From Clostridia bacterium (lineage in GTDB: Bacteria; Bacillota; Clostridia; Oscillospirales; CAG-272): a stretch of DNA of 48,929 nt. A program made the translations under genes and the position numbers. The notes under the pieces are model-generated. The model searched no databases and was not told the origin of the DNA. It was given only the letters and a program-made list of their open reading frames with translations. The stretch covers positions 1 through 48,929 of the forward strand of contig JAGAKG010000065.1 in the NCBI GenBank assembly GCA_017625755.1. Reading direction: 5' to 3'. Below, one piece after another: positions 37,406 through 45,040 of the stretch (position 1 is the first letter of the stretch; each line of letters begins with the position of its first letter).

Positions 37406-38767
37406 TTATATTGTAATTATGCCGAAAGCCGAAAGAACCGAAGAAATGAGTATCGCGAGAATACACACGGGGGCGATGTAACGAATAACCACCGAGAAAA
37501 GTCCGCGCCACTTGAAGGGCGTATCGTTTACCGTTACCTCGTCTATAACCGCCTTGGGCTTCAGGATAAATCCGACAAAAATGCAGGTGACAAGTGCGAT
37601 TATCGGCATCATAATACTGTTGCTTAAGAAGTCGAACAGGTCGAGCATCTGCATACCGAGAATCTTCACATTACCCCATACGCTGTATCCGAGAGAGGAG
37701 GGAAGACCGAGAAGCACCGAAAATGCAAGAACTATGAGGCAGCTTATACGCCGGTTTATCCTAAACTTGTCCATAAAGATTGACACGATAGTTTCCATAA
37801 GCGATATTGACGAGGTAAGCGCGGCGAGTAATACCATAAAGAAGAATACTGCGCCTATTACCGTTCCGCCCGGCATTGCCTCGAATACCTTGGGGAGAGT
37901 TACAAACATAAGTCCCGGGCCCTGACCGAGAGCGCTCTCGTCTCCGCCCGAGAAGGCGAATACCGCGGGGATTATCATAAGTCCCGCGAGGAAAGCTACG
38001 CCCGTGTCGAATATCTCAATCTGCTTTGCTGATTTTTCAATGCTGATATCCTTTTTCATATACGAGCCGTAGGTTATCATAATTCCCATTGCGAGCGACA
38101 TTGAGTAGAAAAGCTGTCCCGTTGCCGCCACTACCGTCATAAGCGAGAAGTGCGAGAAGTCGGGCATAAGATAGTACTTAACGCCCTCCCACGCTCCGTC
38201 TACCGCAAAAATCGTATAAAGCGCGATAAAGAGTGTGAGCGCCACGAGAATGGGCATCATTACCTTGCTCACCTTTTCTATTCCTTTTTCAACGCCAAAG
38301 AGAACGACGATAGCCGTGATGCCTATAAATAACGCGAACCAGAAAAGCGGCTGTCCGACAGATGAGATATAGCCTCCGAAATAGCTGTCATTTGCCATTT
38401 CCGCCGCGCCACCCGAAACGAAGCCCGCAAAATATTTGAGTACCCAACCGCCTATTACCGAGTAATATGGAAGAATGAGCATCGGAACGAGCGAGGCTAT
38501 AAAGCCGACCGCGGAGAATCTTTTGTCAAGCTCTCCAAACGCCATTACCGCGCTCTTTCCCGTCTTTCGTCCGATAGCTATTTCAGCTATCATAAGAGAA
38601 AATCCGAAGGTAACTGAGAGGGCAATATAAACGAGGAGAAAGACTCCGCCGCCGTATTTTGCCGCGAGATAGGGAAAGCGCCATATATTTCCAAGACCGA
38701 CGGCAGAGCCAGCCGCCGCAAGAACAAATCCTATTTTTCCTGTGAAGGAGCTTCTTTTTGTTTCCAT
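37406..38767 (-). CDS. Neurotransmitter:sodium symporter (NSS/SNF) family transporter
   Basis: 453 residues, about 11-12 hydrophobic helices. The N-terminal signature GKIGFVLAAAGSAVGLGNIWRFPYLAAKYGGGVFLLVYI matches the NSS family, with the unwound substrate- and sodium-binding helix 1. FGFSLMIAEIAIGRKTG and, later, FFFMVLLAALTSSISLMET follow. Bacterial members are Na+-coupled amino-acid importers (LeuT, TnaT-like); the actual substrate is not readable. CGGAG precedes the ATG. Confidence 0.94.
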   Translation of the reverse strand: METKRSSFTGKIGFVLAAAGSAVGLGNIWRFPYLAAKYGGGVFLLVYIALSVTFGFSLMIAEIAIGRKTGKSAVMAFGELDKRFSAVGFIASLVPMLILPYYSVIGGWVLKYFAGFVSGGAAEMANDSYFGGYISSVGQPLFWFALFIGITAIVVLFGVEKGIEKVSKVMMPILVALTLFIALYTIFAVDGAWEGVKYYLMPDFSHFSLMTVVAATGQLFYSMSLAMGIMITYGSYMKKDISIEKSAKQIEIFDTGVAFLAGLMIIPAVFAFSGGDESALGQGPGLMFVTLPKVFEAMPGGTVIGAVFFFMVLLAALTSSISLMETIVSIFMDKFRINRRISCLIVLAFSVLLGLPSSLGYSVWGNVKILGMQMLDLFDFLSNSIMMPIIALVTCIFVGFILKPKAVIDEVTVNDTPFKWRGLFSVVIRYIAPVCILAILISSVLSAFGIITI

Positions 38768-38805
38768 TTTATACTCCGATATACTATGATTTTACTTATA
38801 GGTTT

Positions 38806-38834
38806 ATTTTACCATAGGACAAGCTTTTTTTCAA
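38806..38834 (-). promoter_or_regulatory. Sigma-A promoter of the NSS transporter
   Basis: Minus strand: TTGAAA (38829-38834), 17-nt spacer, TAAAAT (38806-38811). Confidence 0.8.
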
Positions 38835-39024
38835 CCTTTTGCGCGAAAAAAGATGTTTTTTATAAGATGCGGATTGAGATAGGGGAATAAATAATATCCC
38901 CCCGTAAACGGGTTTACTCGAAATTTTATTATAATTCATTATAACTTGTAGGGGTCGGCGCCTCGACGACCCGAGAACGAAAAGATTAAAAACAACAAAA
39001 CGGGGCGAGTTTTTTGCTTACAAA
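38835..39024. other. Non-coding gap with a short palindromic repeat
   Basis: No reading frame is supported in this part of the gap between the NSS promoter and the TIR-LRR terminator. It contains a CCCGTAAACGGG mini-hairpin. At 38945-38973 a CTTGTAGGGG start is followed by an inverted repeat (GGGTCG...CGACCC), which resembles short dispersed intergenic repeats of gut Clostridia. Nothing else is seen. Confidence 0.5.
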
Positions 39025-39055
39025 AATATCGGTGTGCCGTCGGCACACCGATATT
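39025..39055 (-). terminator. Rho-independent terminator of the TIR-LRR gene
   Basis: A perfect 14-bp stem (39025-39038 with 39042-39055) with a 3-nt loop, followed on the minus strand by TTTTTG; 14 nt after the stop codon. Confidence 0.9.
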
Positions 39056-39069
39056 CTGTTATTTTTATC

Positions 39070-40662
39070 TTATTCAGCCGAGTGGGGTATACCCTTCTTG
39101 TCACAATACTGTGCGGCAGTCGACTTATCGGAGCAGATAACACGGAGCTTATCGCAGCCGTTGAAAACACCCCAACCGAAGTCGGTGACCGAATCGGGAA
39201 TTATAACCGATTCAAGGTTGACGCATCCGCGGAAAGCGGTATCGTCTATCTTGTCTACCGAATCGGGTATAACGATATTGCGGAGCGATTCGCACTGATA
39301 GAACGCGCCCTCACCTATCTCGGAAACCGAGTCGGGAATTATTATCTGCTCGAGAGATGTGCAGTTGCAGAAGGACCACGCGCGTATCTCGATTACAGAA
39401 TCGGGGATAGTGTAGGACGAGATAGGCTGCTTGGGAGAAAATGCGAGAAGTACCGACTTGCTCTTGTTAAAAAGAACATTGTCTACCGACTTGAAATAAC
39501 GGTTCTTTGCGTCGACGGTTATCTCCTTGAGATTGGTGCATCCGCGGAAGGAACCTATTCCGATGGAGTTTACCGATTTGGGAAGGAAGATCTTTTCAAG
39601 GCTCTTGCAGTCCTTAAAGGCGTACTTGCCTATCTTGGTTATCTTGTCCTTCATATCGATATGCTCAAGACTCAGGCAACCGTTGAATACCATATCGTCT
39701 ATCTTTGTAACATTCTCGGGAATGTCTATTTCCTTGAGAGAAACGCAGTCGGCAAATGAGCTTTCACCAAGCACGGTAAGATTTTCGGGTAGAGTTATCG
39801 AGCGAAGCGCCTTACAGCTGTTAAATACACCGCCGTATATTTCGGAGATGCCGTTTGCAAGGTGAATATCCTCGAGCGTCGCGCAGTTTTCAAAGGCACG
39901 CTCGCCAAGCTCGATGTCGTCGTTTTCTACCGAAAGGGAAGTGAGGTGTGTGCAGTCACGGAAAGCACTCTCTCCGACATAACGCACATTTTTAGGCAAC
40001 ACAAGACTGTCAAGATGCTTACATCCGCGGCACGCCTCGGTGAGCATCGACTCTACCGTGTCGCCAATATTCAGCACCTCAAGCTTTTCGCAGTTTTTGA
40101 ACGCCCCCGCGCCTATAACGCGCACTCCCTCGGGAACGCTTATCGTGCTGCTTCCGTCCTTGCAACGGAGCAGGACATCGTTCTCTATCGAAAGGCTGCG
40201 CATAGTTTCTGTCGGGAGACTTGCGATAAGCTTATCTATGTATTTTGCGTCCTTGTCGATCGAGGCGCCCTTTACATGCTGAAGATTTTCAAGTATCATC
40301 TTTAGCGCACCGGGAATTACAGTTGCGTCGTCAAGATATACGGGGAATATGCGCTTATTGTTTTTGAACGCCATTATTATTTCCATTCCGCAGTATTTGC
40401 TCTGCATTGACGCGTCGGAAATAAAGAGAAGAAAGGCGCTGCAATTTTCTATTTTCGTCTGAAGCTCAAGGCGGAAATCCTCGCCTATCTCCATCGTGTC
40501 GTCATACCAGTATCTGAATTTTTCCCTGTCGATTCTCTTGAGTATTTCGCGTACCTTAAGAACATCTACATGGGAATAGCTGACGAATATATAAGGCTCC
40601 TCTCCGTCGTATGAATTAAGCCCCATATCATAATAATCTGCTTCGTAAATTTCATTTGCCAT
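39070..40662 (-). CDS. TIR domain + BspA-type leucine-rich repeat protein
   Basis: 530 residues, no signal peptide or membrane segment, so probably cytoplasmic. Residues ~22-150 form a TIR domain: strand A EPYIFVSYSHVD, KFRYWYDDTMEIGEDF (BB loop), CSAFLLFISDASMQSKYCGMEI, where Glu94 sits at the position of the catalytic Glu of NAD-cleaving TIRs, and KRIFPVYLDD. Residues ~165-515 are about 13 LRR_5/BspA repeats (AFxxCxxLxxIxIPxxVxxI), interrupted once by an insert (VDAKNRYFKSVDNVLFNKSK). BspA repeats are more familiar from secreted adhesins. The layout suggests a sensor (LRR) coupled to a signalling or NADase domain (TIR), perhaps in defence. It begins 51 nt after the ArsB/NhaD-like permease with AAAGG and no promoter seen, so it is likely co-transcribed. 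Confidence 0.9.
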   Translation of the reverse strand: MANEIYEADYYDMGLNSYDGEEPYIFVSYSHVDVLKVREILKRIDREKFRYWYDDTMEIGEDFRLELQTKIENCSAFLLFISDASMQSKYCGMEIIMAFKNNKRIFPVYLDDATVIPGALKMILENLQHVKGASIDKDAKYIDKLIASLPTETMRSLSIENDVLLRCKDGSSTISVPEGVRVIGAGAFKNCEKLEVLNIGDTVESMLTEACRGCKHLDSLVLPKNVRYVGESAFRDCTHLTSLSVENDDIELGERAFENCATLEDIHLANGISEIYGGVFNSCKALRSITLPENLTVLGESSFADCVSLKEIDIPENVTKIDDMVFNGCLSLEHIDMKDKITKIGKYAFKDCKSLEKIFLPKSVNSIGIGSFRGCTNLKEITVDAKNRYFKSVDNVLFNKSKSVLLAFSPKQPISSYTIPDSVIEIRAWSFCNCTSLEQIIIPDSVSEIGEGAFYQCESLRNIVIPDSVDKIDDTAFRGCVNLESVIIPDSVTDFGWGVFNGCDKLRVICSDKSTAAQYCDKKGIPHSAE

Positions 40663-40713
40663 AACAATACCTTTTCCGTATTTTGGAAATCCTTTCTTGA
40701 AAGTATGTATTTA

Positions 40714-42009
40714 TCAGATAACAAGACTGAGCACACCAAGTGCCGCAATCAAAGCGGGAATCGCAACCGTTACGCCTATTTTGAGAAAATCAACATATCC
40801 GAATTTCAGATTTTGCTCCCTGAGAATCGAGCTCCACATAATACCCGCAAGCGCTCCGATAGGAGTGAGGCAGGCGCCGAGGTTTGAGCCTACGACTGTT
40901 GCGTAGACCGCCGCGGCATTTGAAGGCGCACCCGAGAGAATAGAGGAGAAAAGCACACTCATAGGGATATTGTTGATAAGGTTTGAAGCAAGGAAGGAGG
41001 AAATTCCGTATTTCCATATGGGCTGAGAGTCACCGAGAAGCTTGAATATCTCGTTCGTTACGCCCGTTACGCCAAGTGCCTCAACTATAACGAACATCGA
41101 AATAACGAAGGGAATAAGCTCCCACGGCGCGCGCTTCAAACATGCGACGAGCGTGGACGGTTTTTTTCTTCTTACGATAGAAATTACAATGTTAAATGCG
41201 AATAGGCTTATGACCGACACGAGTGACACGAGCCACATTTCAATGCCGATATAAGAGCCGACAGCGAGAACCACCGTGCATACCGCGAGATGGATAATTC
41301 CCACCCAAAGCAAAAGCTTATCCTTTATGACCACATCCTCGGGGGATGCCTCAATGGGCGCTGAAAGCTTCTTGCGAAAGAGCAGAAACAGGCAGAAACA
41401 GGCAACCGTGCCCGATACGAGCGTGGGAAGCAGCATAACCGTCATATAAGAGACGAAATCGCCGCCTGCCGCCGTTACGAGGTATATGTTGGTCGGGTTT
41501 CCTATTATCAGCGCCATGCTCCAGGTGTTTGCCGCGACGAATTCGGCAGCAAGATAGGGCATGGGGTTTATGTGCGCGTTCTTTGCGAAGTAACACACGA
41601 AGGGTGTGAATGAAAGAATTATAATGTCGTTTGATGTAAATACCGTCAGGATAGATACCGTAATATAGAGAAGCACGAAAAGCTTCACCTGGCTCTTTCC
41701 CGCGCGCTTGAGGGCGCAATTGGCGAGGTATCTGAAAAATCCGAACTCGTCGAGGAAAATCGAGAGAATAGTCATCGAAATAAACAGCACGAGGATTTTC
41801 AGAGGATTGATGGCGTTATTTGCTATAAGCGCCGCGCCAACCGATTGTATATTTACCTTTCCCGAAAGCAGCAGAGCCGCAGCTCCAATGAGGGTTATCA
41901 CCCAATAAGATGAGATAGAAAGCTTACCTAATTTTATTTTTGGGAAAAAGAGAACTGCCATTATCATAGCCAGACAAGTGATAGCGGCAATAGCTATTGC
42001 GAGATACAT
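40714..42009 (-). CDS. ArsB/NhaD (ion-transporter superfamily) permease
   Basis: 431 residues, 11-12 hydrophobic helices. Conserved blocks are LVLFISMTILSIFLDEFGFFRYLA, VFTSNDIIILSFTPFVCYFAKN, ANTWSMALIIGNPTNIYLVT, and the second-half counterpart LASNLINNIPMSVLFSSIL with VVGSNLGACLTPIGALAGIMW. This two-fold NPTN/NN pattern is that of ArsB-like, Na+/H+ antiporter and SLC13 permeases; arsenite, anion or sodium cannot be distinguished, and no arsR or arsC gene is nearby. ATG 42009 follows GGAGG by 6 nt. A lone TATAAT on the minus strand (near 42050) is the likely -10. The TIR-LRR gene follows. Confidence 0.88.
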   Translation of the reverse strand: MYLAIAIAAITCLAMIMAVLFFPKIKLGKLSISSYWVITLIGAAALLLSGKVNIQSVGAALIANNAINPLKILVLFISMTILSIFLDEFGFFRYLANCALKRAGKSQVKLFVLLYITVSILTVFTSNDIIILSFTPFVCYFAKNAHINPMPYLAAEFVAANTWSMALIIGNPTNIYLVTAAGGDFVSYMTVMLLPTLVSGTVACFCLFLLFRKKLSAPIEASPEDVVIKDKLLLWVGIIHLAVCTVVLAVGSYIGIEMWLVSLVSVISLFAFNIVISIVRRKKPSTLVACLKRAPWELIPFVISMFVIVEALGVTGVTNEIFKLLGDSQPIWKYGISSFLASNLINNIPMSVLFSSILSGAPSNAAAVYATVVGSNLGACLTPIGALAGIMWSSILREQNLKFGYVDFLKIGVTVAIPALIAALGVLSLVI

Positions 42010-42134
42010 TTTAAACCTCCATATAAACTCACAAAAAATGCATACACATTTCATTATAACATAAAAAGAAATATTTTTCTATACAAATGCAAAAAAATAT
42101 TTAAAAAATTATTAAACTATTCTCTGAATAACGG

Positions 42135-42162
42135 AAAAAGGACACAATCAAGTGTCCTTTTT
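42135..42162 (-). terminator. Terminator of the 168-residue unknown gene
   Basis: AAAAAGGACAC (42135-42145) pairs with GTGTCCTTTTT (42152-42162), 6-nt loop. The A/T-rich arm ends give a U tract on either strand. It is 22 nt past the stop. Confidence 0.85.
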
Positions 42163-42183
42163 TAAAATGGTGCTGCCTTAATT

Positions 42184-42690
42184 TTATGTTACATATCTGC
42201 ATTTGAGCAGAGCGAAGCAAACGGAGTTATCCTTGCCGCCGAGAAGCTCACAGCGAAGAATATTTTTTACCGCGTCCTGAGATGCGGGCGCATTTTCCGC
42301 CTTCTCGGTCACATTTAAAAGCCGTTCGTCGTCAAAGTCCTGCGGCTCGACGAATATATATACGGCGCGCGCCTTGTCTATGTCGATATCGAAGCCGCGC
42401 AGAACGCTGCCGTCAAGGTTTACGGTATACATAAAGAGCTTTTCCGCGTCTGCCTTGCTTGTGTCTATCGTGAGCGTATGCTCGGAATCGTACATACAGT
42501 CGAATGCCTCCCGCACTCCGTCGGGGTCCTTGTCATAAAACTCGTATTCCAAAAATGTAATCTGCGCTCCGTCGACTTCGAGCCCCCGAGTCGTCCAGGT
42601 TTCGGAGACGCTGTTGTTGGGGGGACATCTCATATCGTAAATTTCGTTCAAATTGCCGCCCTCGGCAACTTCAATCAAATAAAATCTCAT
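42184..42690 (-). CDS. Hypothetical protein, 168 residues
   Basis: Not recognised. It is soluble and acidic, beginning MRFYLIEVAEGGNLNEIYDMRCPPN. A central part is rich in beta strands and charged turns (ITFLEYEFYDKDPDGVREAF, YTVNLDGSVLRGFDIDIDKAR), and the end is LLGGKDNSVCFALLKCRYV. There are no signal peptide, membrane segment or catalytic motif. Reality as a gene is supported by a sigma-A promoter, the GGAGAG site before the ATG and a terminator, all correctly placed. Confidence 0.75.
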   Translation of the reverse strand: MRFYLIEVAEGGNLNEIYDMRCPPNNSVSETWTTRGLEVDGAQITFLEYEFYDKDPDGVREAFDCMYDSEHTLTIDTSKADAEKLFMYTVNLDGSVLRGFDIDIDKARAVYIFVEPQDFDDERLLNVTEKAENAPASQDAVKNILRCELLGGKDNSVCFALLKCRYVT

Positions 42691-42779
42691 ATAGCTCTCC
42701 TTGTTTGTTATATCCGACCGCTATCGAAAGCTCGTTCAGTAACCCCAAAAGAAAAGGGAAGACCTATTCGGCTGTTTTG

Positions 42780-42808
42780 ATTATAACATAAAACTCGTAT
42801 TATTTCAA
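42780..42808 (-). promoter_or_regulatory. Sigma-A promoter of the 168-residue gene
   Basis: Minus strand: TTGAAA (42803-42808), 17-nt spacer, TATAAT (42780-42785). Confidence 0.8.
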
Positions 42809-42975
42809 TATAAACTTTTCGAGCAAAGGGCTGTCGCATCAGATGCAGAAGTCGTGTTTTGCCTCTTGCAAAGTTGCTTTCGGCTCTGTTTTTTATGTAG
42901 TGTATTTTTTGACTGATTTTTGACTAATTTCTCTGCGATAAAACCTGAGTAAAATGAAAATAAAACAGAAAACAA
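42809..42975. other. Non-coding gap
   Basis: No supported gene. AGGGCTGTCGCATC (from about 42829) resembles one arm of the hairpin at 31158-31188 without its partner, suggesting a truncated terminator-like repeat. Nothing else is recognisable. Confidence 0.4.
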
Positions 42976-43021
42976 GAAAACACTTGAAATCCTTATAAAT
43001 CGAGGAATTTCAAGTGTTTTC
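42976..43021 (-). terminator. Terminator of the GH63-like glycosidase
   Basis: An 18-bp stem with a single bulge (42976-42993 with 43003-43021) encloses a 9-nt loop. On the minus strand it is followed by T-rich sequence; 33 nt past the stop codon. Confidence 0.8.
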
Positions 43022-43053
43022 AAATGTGTTGTGCTTTCGCAAAGCTGTTTTAG

Positions 43054-44577
43054 TTAATTCTTCGCAGTTGCGTGAATAATTTTGGATTTGTCTGCATAGC
43101 GAATCTCTATCTCAATTGGTTTCTCGCATATCGCACTAACTATCGGCTCCTCATTCTGCGATGTCCTTTTCTCGCAAATAAGATCTACGGAAAGCTCGTT
43201 CAACGGATAATTCTTAACACCGTGTTCTTCAAGCAAACGAATATCCCAAACAATTTTTTCTTCTCTTGCATACGGATGTATTCCAAAAACATATTCAAAT
43301 AATATGCTTATTGGGAAAAGCCCTGACCAGCCAACGAAATCTTTTCTTGCCTGAATGCCTTTCTCGGAGCTTTCAGGTGCGTAGTTTTCATAAAGGGTCA
43401 GATCCTTTTTGAATACAGCTATTACATTTTCAAGGCAGTTATTGGCGATATCGTGCGCGAGGTCGTTATATCCGTTTTTCTCCAGCCCCTTTAGTACCAT
43501 ATAATTTGTCGGTGCCCATACAGCGCCGTGCCAATATCCTCCGCTGGTTTTGTATTCGGGGTGATCTGCCGCAAGCGAGGGAACACGACACGGGCGCTTG
43601 AACTCCTTCTCGTTGTCCAAGTGAGCCACGAACCTATCGAGTCTTTCTTCGGGGATAATGTCCGCAAGAAGTGCCCAATATGCTCCCACCGATTTTACTC
43701 CGTTAAGCTCTCCGTTTTTCCAAAGGTCGTAATAAAATGCGTCCTCCTCGCTCCAGAGCTTATCGTTGATCACTGAGGTAAGATTTTCAATCTCTTTCTT
43801 GAGTACAGACAGATTTTCATCATCTTCTCGGCCTATTATTTCAGCAATTTTTATAAGTATCTTTGCGGAAAGTACCTGCTGAATACACGCATCTACCCAA
43901 ACCATATGACCGTGCGAAAACGCAACATGGTATCCCTTTTCAAGACGCGGCTGTTTATCCATTCCGCAGCCCCATCCCGTTGACCAGTATGTGCCATCAC
44001 GCCAAGTTCTATGCTCCTTGAGCCACAGATGATATGCAAGAAGCGGTTCAAAGACCTTTTCAAGGCGAAGTATATCTCCCGTCTGACAATAATACTCCCA
44101 TTCTGACCAACCGAGAATGTTTGGACCTGTCGAAGAAGGATCGTGCCTTTCAAAATGCTCTCCCAGCTCAAACTCGTATAACTCACGGCAAATAAAACCG
44201 TCCTTGTGCTGATGTGAATAAAAATTATCGAGCGTTTTTTGAAAATTGAATGCGCGAGCCCCATATTTACCGAACATAACTATAAAGGCGGAATCCCACA
44301 TAAAAAGATGTCCGTTAAACGCAGTATCTATGAAATTAGAAACAAAATTAGAGTCAGCATTTGCCTGTTTGAGATTACCGAACGCTGTGCGCCACGCAAA
44401 ATTATAGCAAGCTATCACATCATCATGACCTTCCCAAATTGGCTCAGGAAGCAAATGCATTATTTCTTCATATTTCGGAAGAGGCGTGTTTTCAGCAGAC
44501 ATATTCAAAAAAACATTTGCCGCAACAAGGGGCGATGTATTGTAAGTTGTACCTTGGTTCATTCTAAAATTTGCCAT
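43054..44577 (-). CDS. GH63/MGH1-like (clan GH-G) glycoside hydrolase
   Basis: 507 residues, an (alpha/alpha)6-barrel glycosidase related to trehalase, GH63 alpha-glucosidase and mannosylglycerate hydrolase. The clan motifs are present: MWDSAFIVMFGKYG, the general-acid block STGWGCGMDKQPR (Asp207), SGGYWHGAVWAPTNYMVLKGL and the general-base region LTLYENYAPES, then FVGWSGLFPISILFEYVFG. There is no signal peptide, so it would act on imported saccharides. ATG 44577 is preferred with AAAGGTG upstream; a GTG at 44586 overlaps that site. It has its own promoter. The substrate is unknown. It lies beside the glycyl-radical operon on the same strand but is separated from it by 463 nt of repeats. Confidence 0.88.
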   Translation of the reverse strand: MANFRMNQGTTYNTSPLVAANVFLNMSAENTPLPKYEEIMHLLPEPIWEGHDDVIACYNFAWRTAFGNLKQANADSNFVSNFIDTAFNGHLFMWDSAFIVMFGKYGARAFNFQKTLDNFYSHQHKDGFICRELYEFELGEHFERHDPSSTGPNILGWSEWEYYCQTGDILRLEKVFEPLLAYHLWLKEHRTWRDGTYWSTGWGCGMDKQPRLEKGYHVAFSHGHMVWVDACIQQVLSAKILIKIAEIIGREDDENLSVLKKEIENLTSVINDKLWSEEDAFYYDLWKNGELNGVKSVGAYWALLADIIPEERLDRFVAHLDNEKEFKRPCRVPSLAADHPEYKTSGGYWHGAVWAPTNYMVLKGLEKNGYNDLAHDIANNCLENVIAVFKKDLTLYENYAPESSEKGIQARKDFVGWSGLFPISILFEYVFGIHPYAREEKIVWDIRLLEEHGVKNYPLNELSVDLICEKRTSQNEEPIVSAICEKPIEIEIRYADKSKIIHATAKN

Positions 44578-44642
44578 AATCTTCACCTTTTATATTTGTC
44601 ATATTTGTTTTATAATCAGAGTCAATTTCACTCGATAATTCA

Positions 44643-44670
44643 ATTATACCATAAAACACACTCTTTTCAA
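44643..44670 (-). promoter_or_regulatory. Sigma-A promoter of the glycosidase gene
   Basis: Minus strand: TTGAAA (44665-44670), 16-nt spacer, TATAAT (44643-44648). Very AT-rich simple sequence lies upstream (44675-44727). Confidence 0.75.
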
Positions 44671-44747
44671 ACCAATATAACAATATAACAATATATAATA
44701 AAAACATAATAAAATATAATAAAAAATGCTTGTTGCCGTCAACCGTT

Positions 44748-44919
44748 GCGAAAAGGATACTCAATCCTTTTCGCTTAGGTTGCAAGTTATTCGCCCGACA
44801 TTCCTTCGCCTACGGCGAAATGAGGTCGAGCCTTCGTACCGAAGGCGGTGAGGCTCAAATCCCACCCGACGAAGTCGGCGACCAAAACGAAAACCACCCG
44901 ATTGGGTGGTTTTCGTTTT
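44748..44919. repeat. Hairpin-dense intergenic segment (five stem-loops)
   Basis: Five consecutive perfect stems lie in 172 nt: 11 bp (44748-44758/44764-44774), 6 bp (44805-44810/44814-44819), 6 bp (near 44831-44845), 5 bp (44866-44870/44874-44878) and a 16-bp stem with a 4-nt loop (44884-44899/44904-44919), the last looking like a terminator. It contains a T-arm-like CTCAAATCCCAC, but no complete tRNA can be folded. It is non-coding. It precedes one member of the repeat pair flanking the glycyl-radical operon. Confidence 0.6.
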
Positions 44920-44923
44920 GTGT

Positions 44924-45019
44924 TGTGCTTCCTAAATAGATGCCACGATAAAAAAGTCAATAAAACCAAGGGCTTTTCAACTTTCGAGATTGTTTCATGT
45001 GCATCCATAATAGATGTCT
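44924..45019 (+). repeat. Composite repeat, left copy (two 22-nt boxes)
   Basis: Box pattern: TGTGCATCC, three variable bases, ATAGATGCCA. Degenerate boxes lie at 44924-44945 and 44998-45019, 74 nt apart. The 85 nt 44935-45019 align without gaps to 48378-48462 with 17 differences (80% identity), in the same orientation. A leucine-rich short frame runs through both copies on the minus strand but has no ribosome site. Confidence 0.75.
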
Positions 45020-45040
45020 GCTCATTCTATGTAAAAATGA

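Noticed and set aside
42805..43023. 72-residue minus-strand open frame before the glycosidase terminator
   Set aside because: It runs through the terminator hairpin, has no ribosome site and encodes low-complexity sequence.
44840..44884. Possible tRNA 3' end (CTCAAATCCCAC followed by GTCGGCGACCA)
   Set aside because: The T-arm stem has mismatches, the distance from T-arm to the CCA is wrong, and no matching 5' acceptor strand or anticodon arm can be found upstream.
44787..45008. Minus-strand short frame with LLTFLxWHLF, resembling a frame at 48266-48508
   Set aside because: The similarity comes from the shared 85-nt repeat. Neither frame has a ribosome site, differences are not concentrated at third codon positions, and the frames run through hairpins. 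Treated as non-coding repeat.
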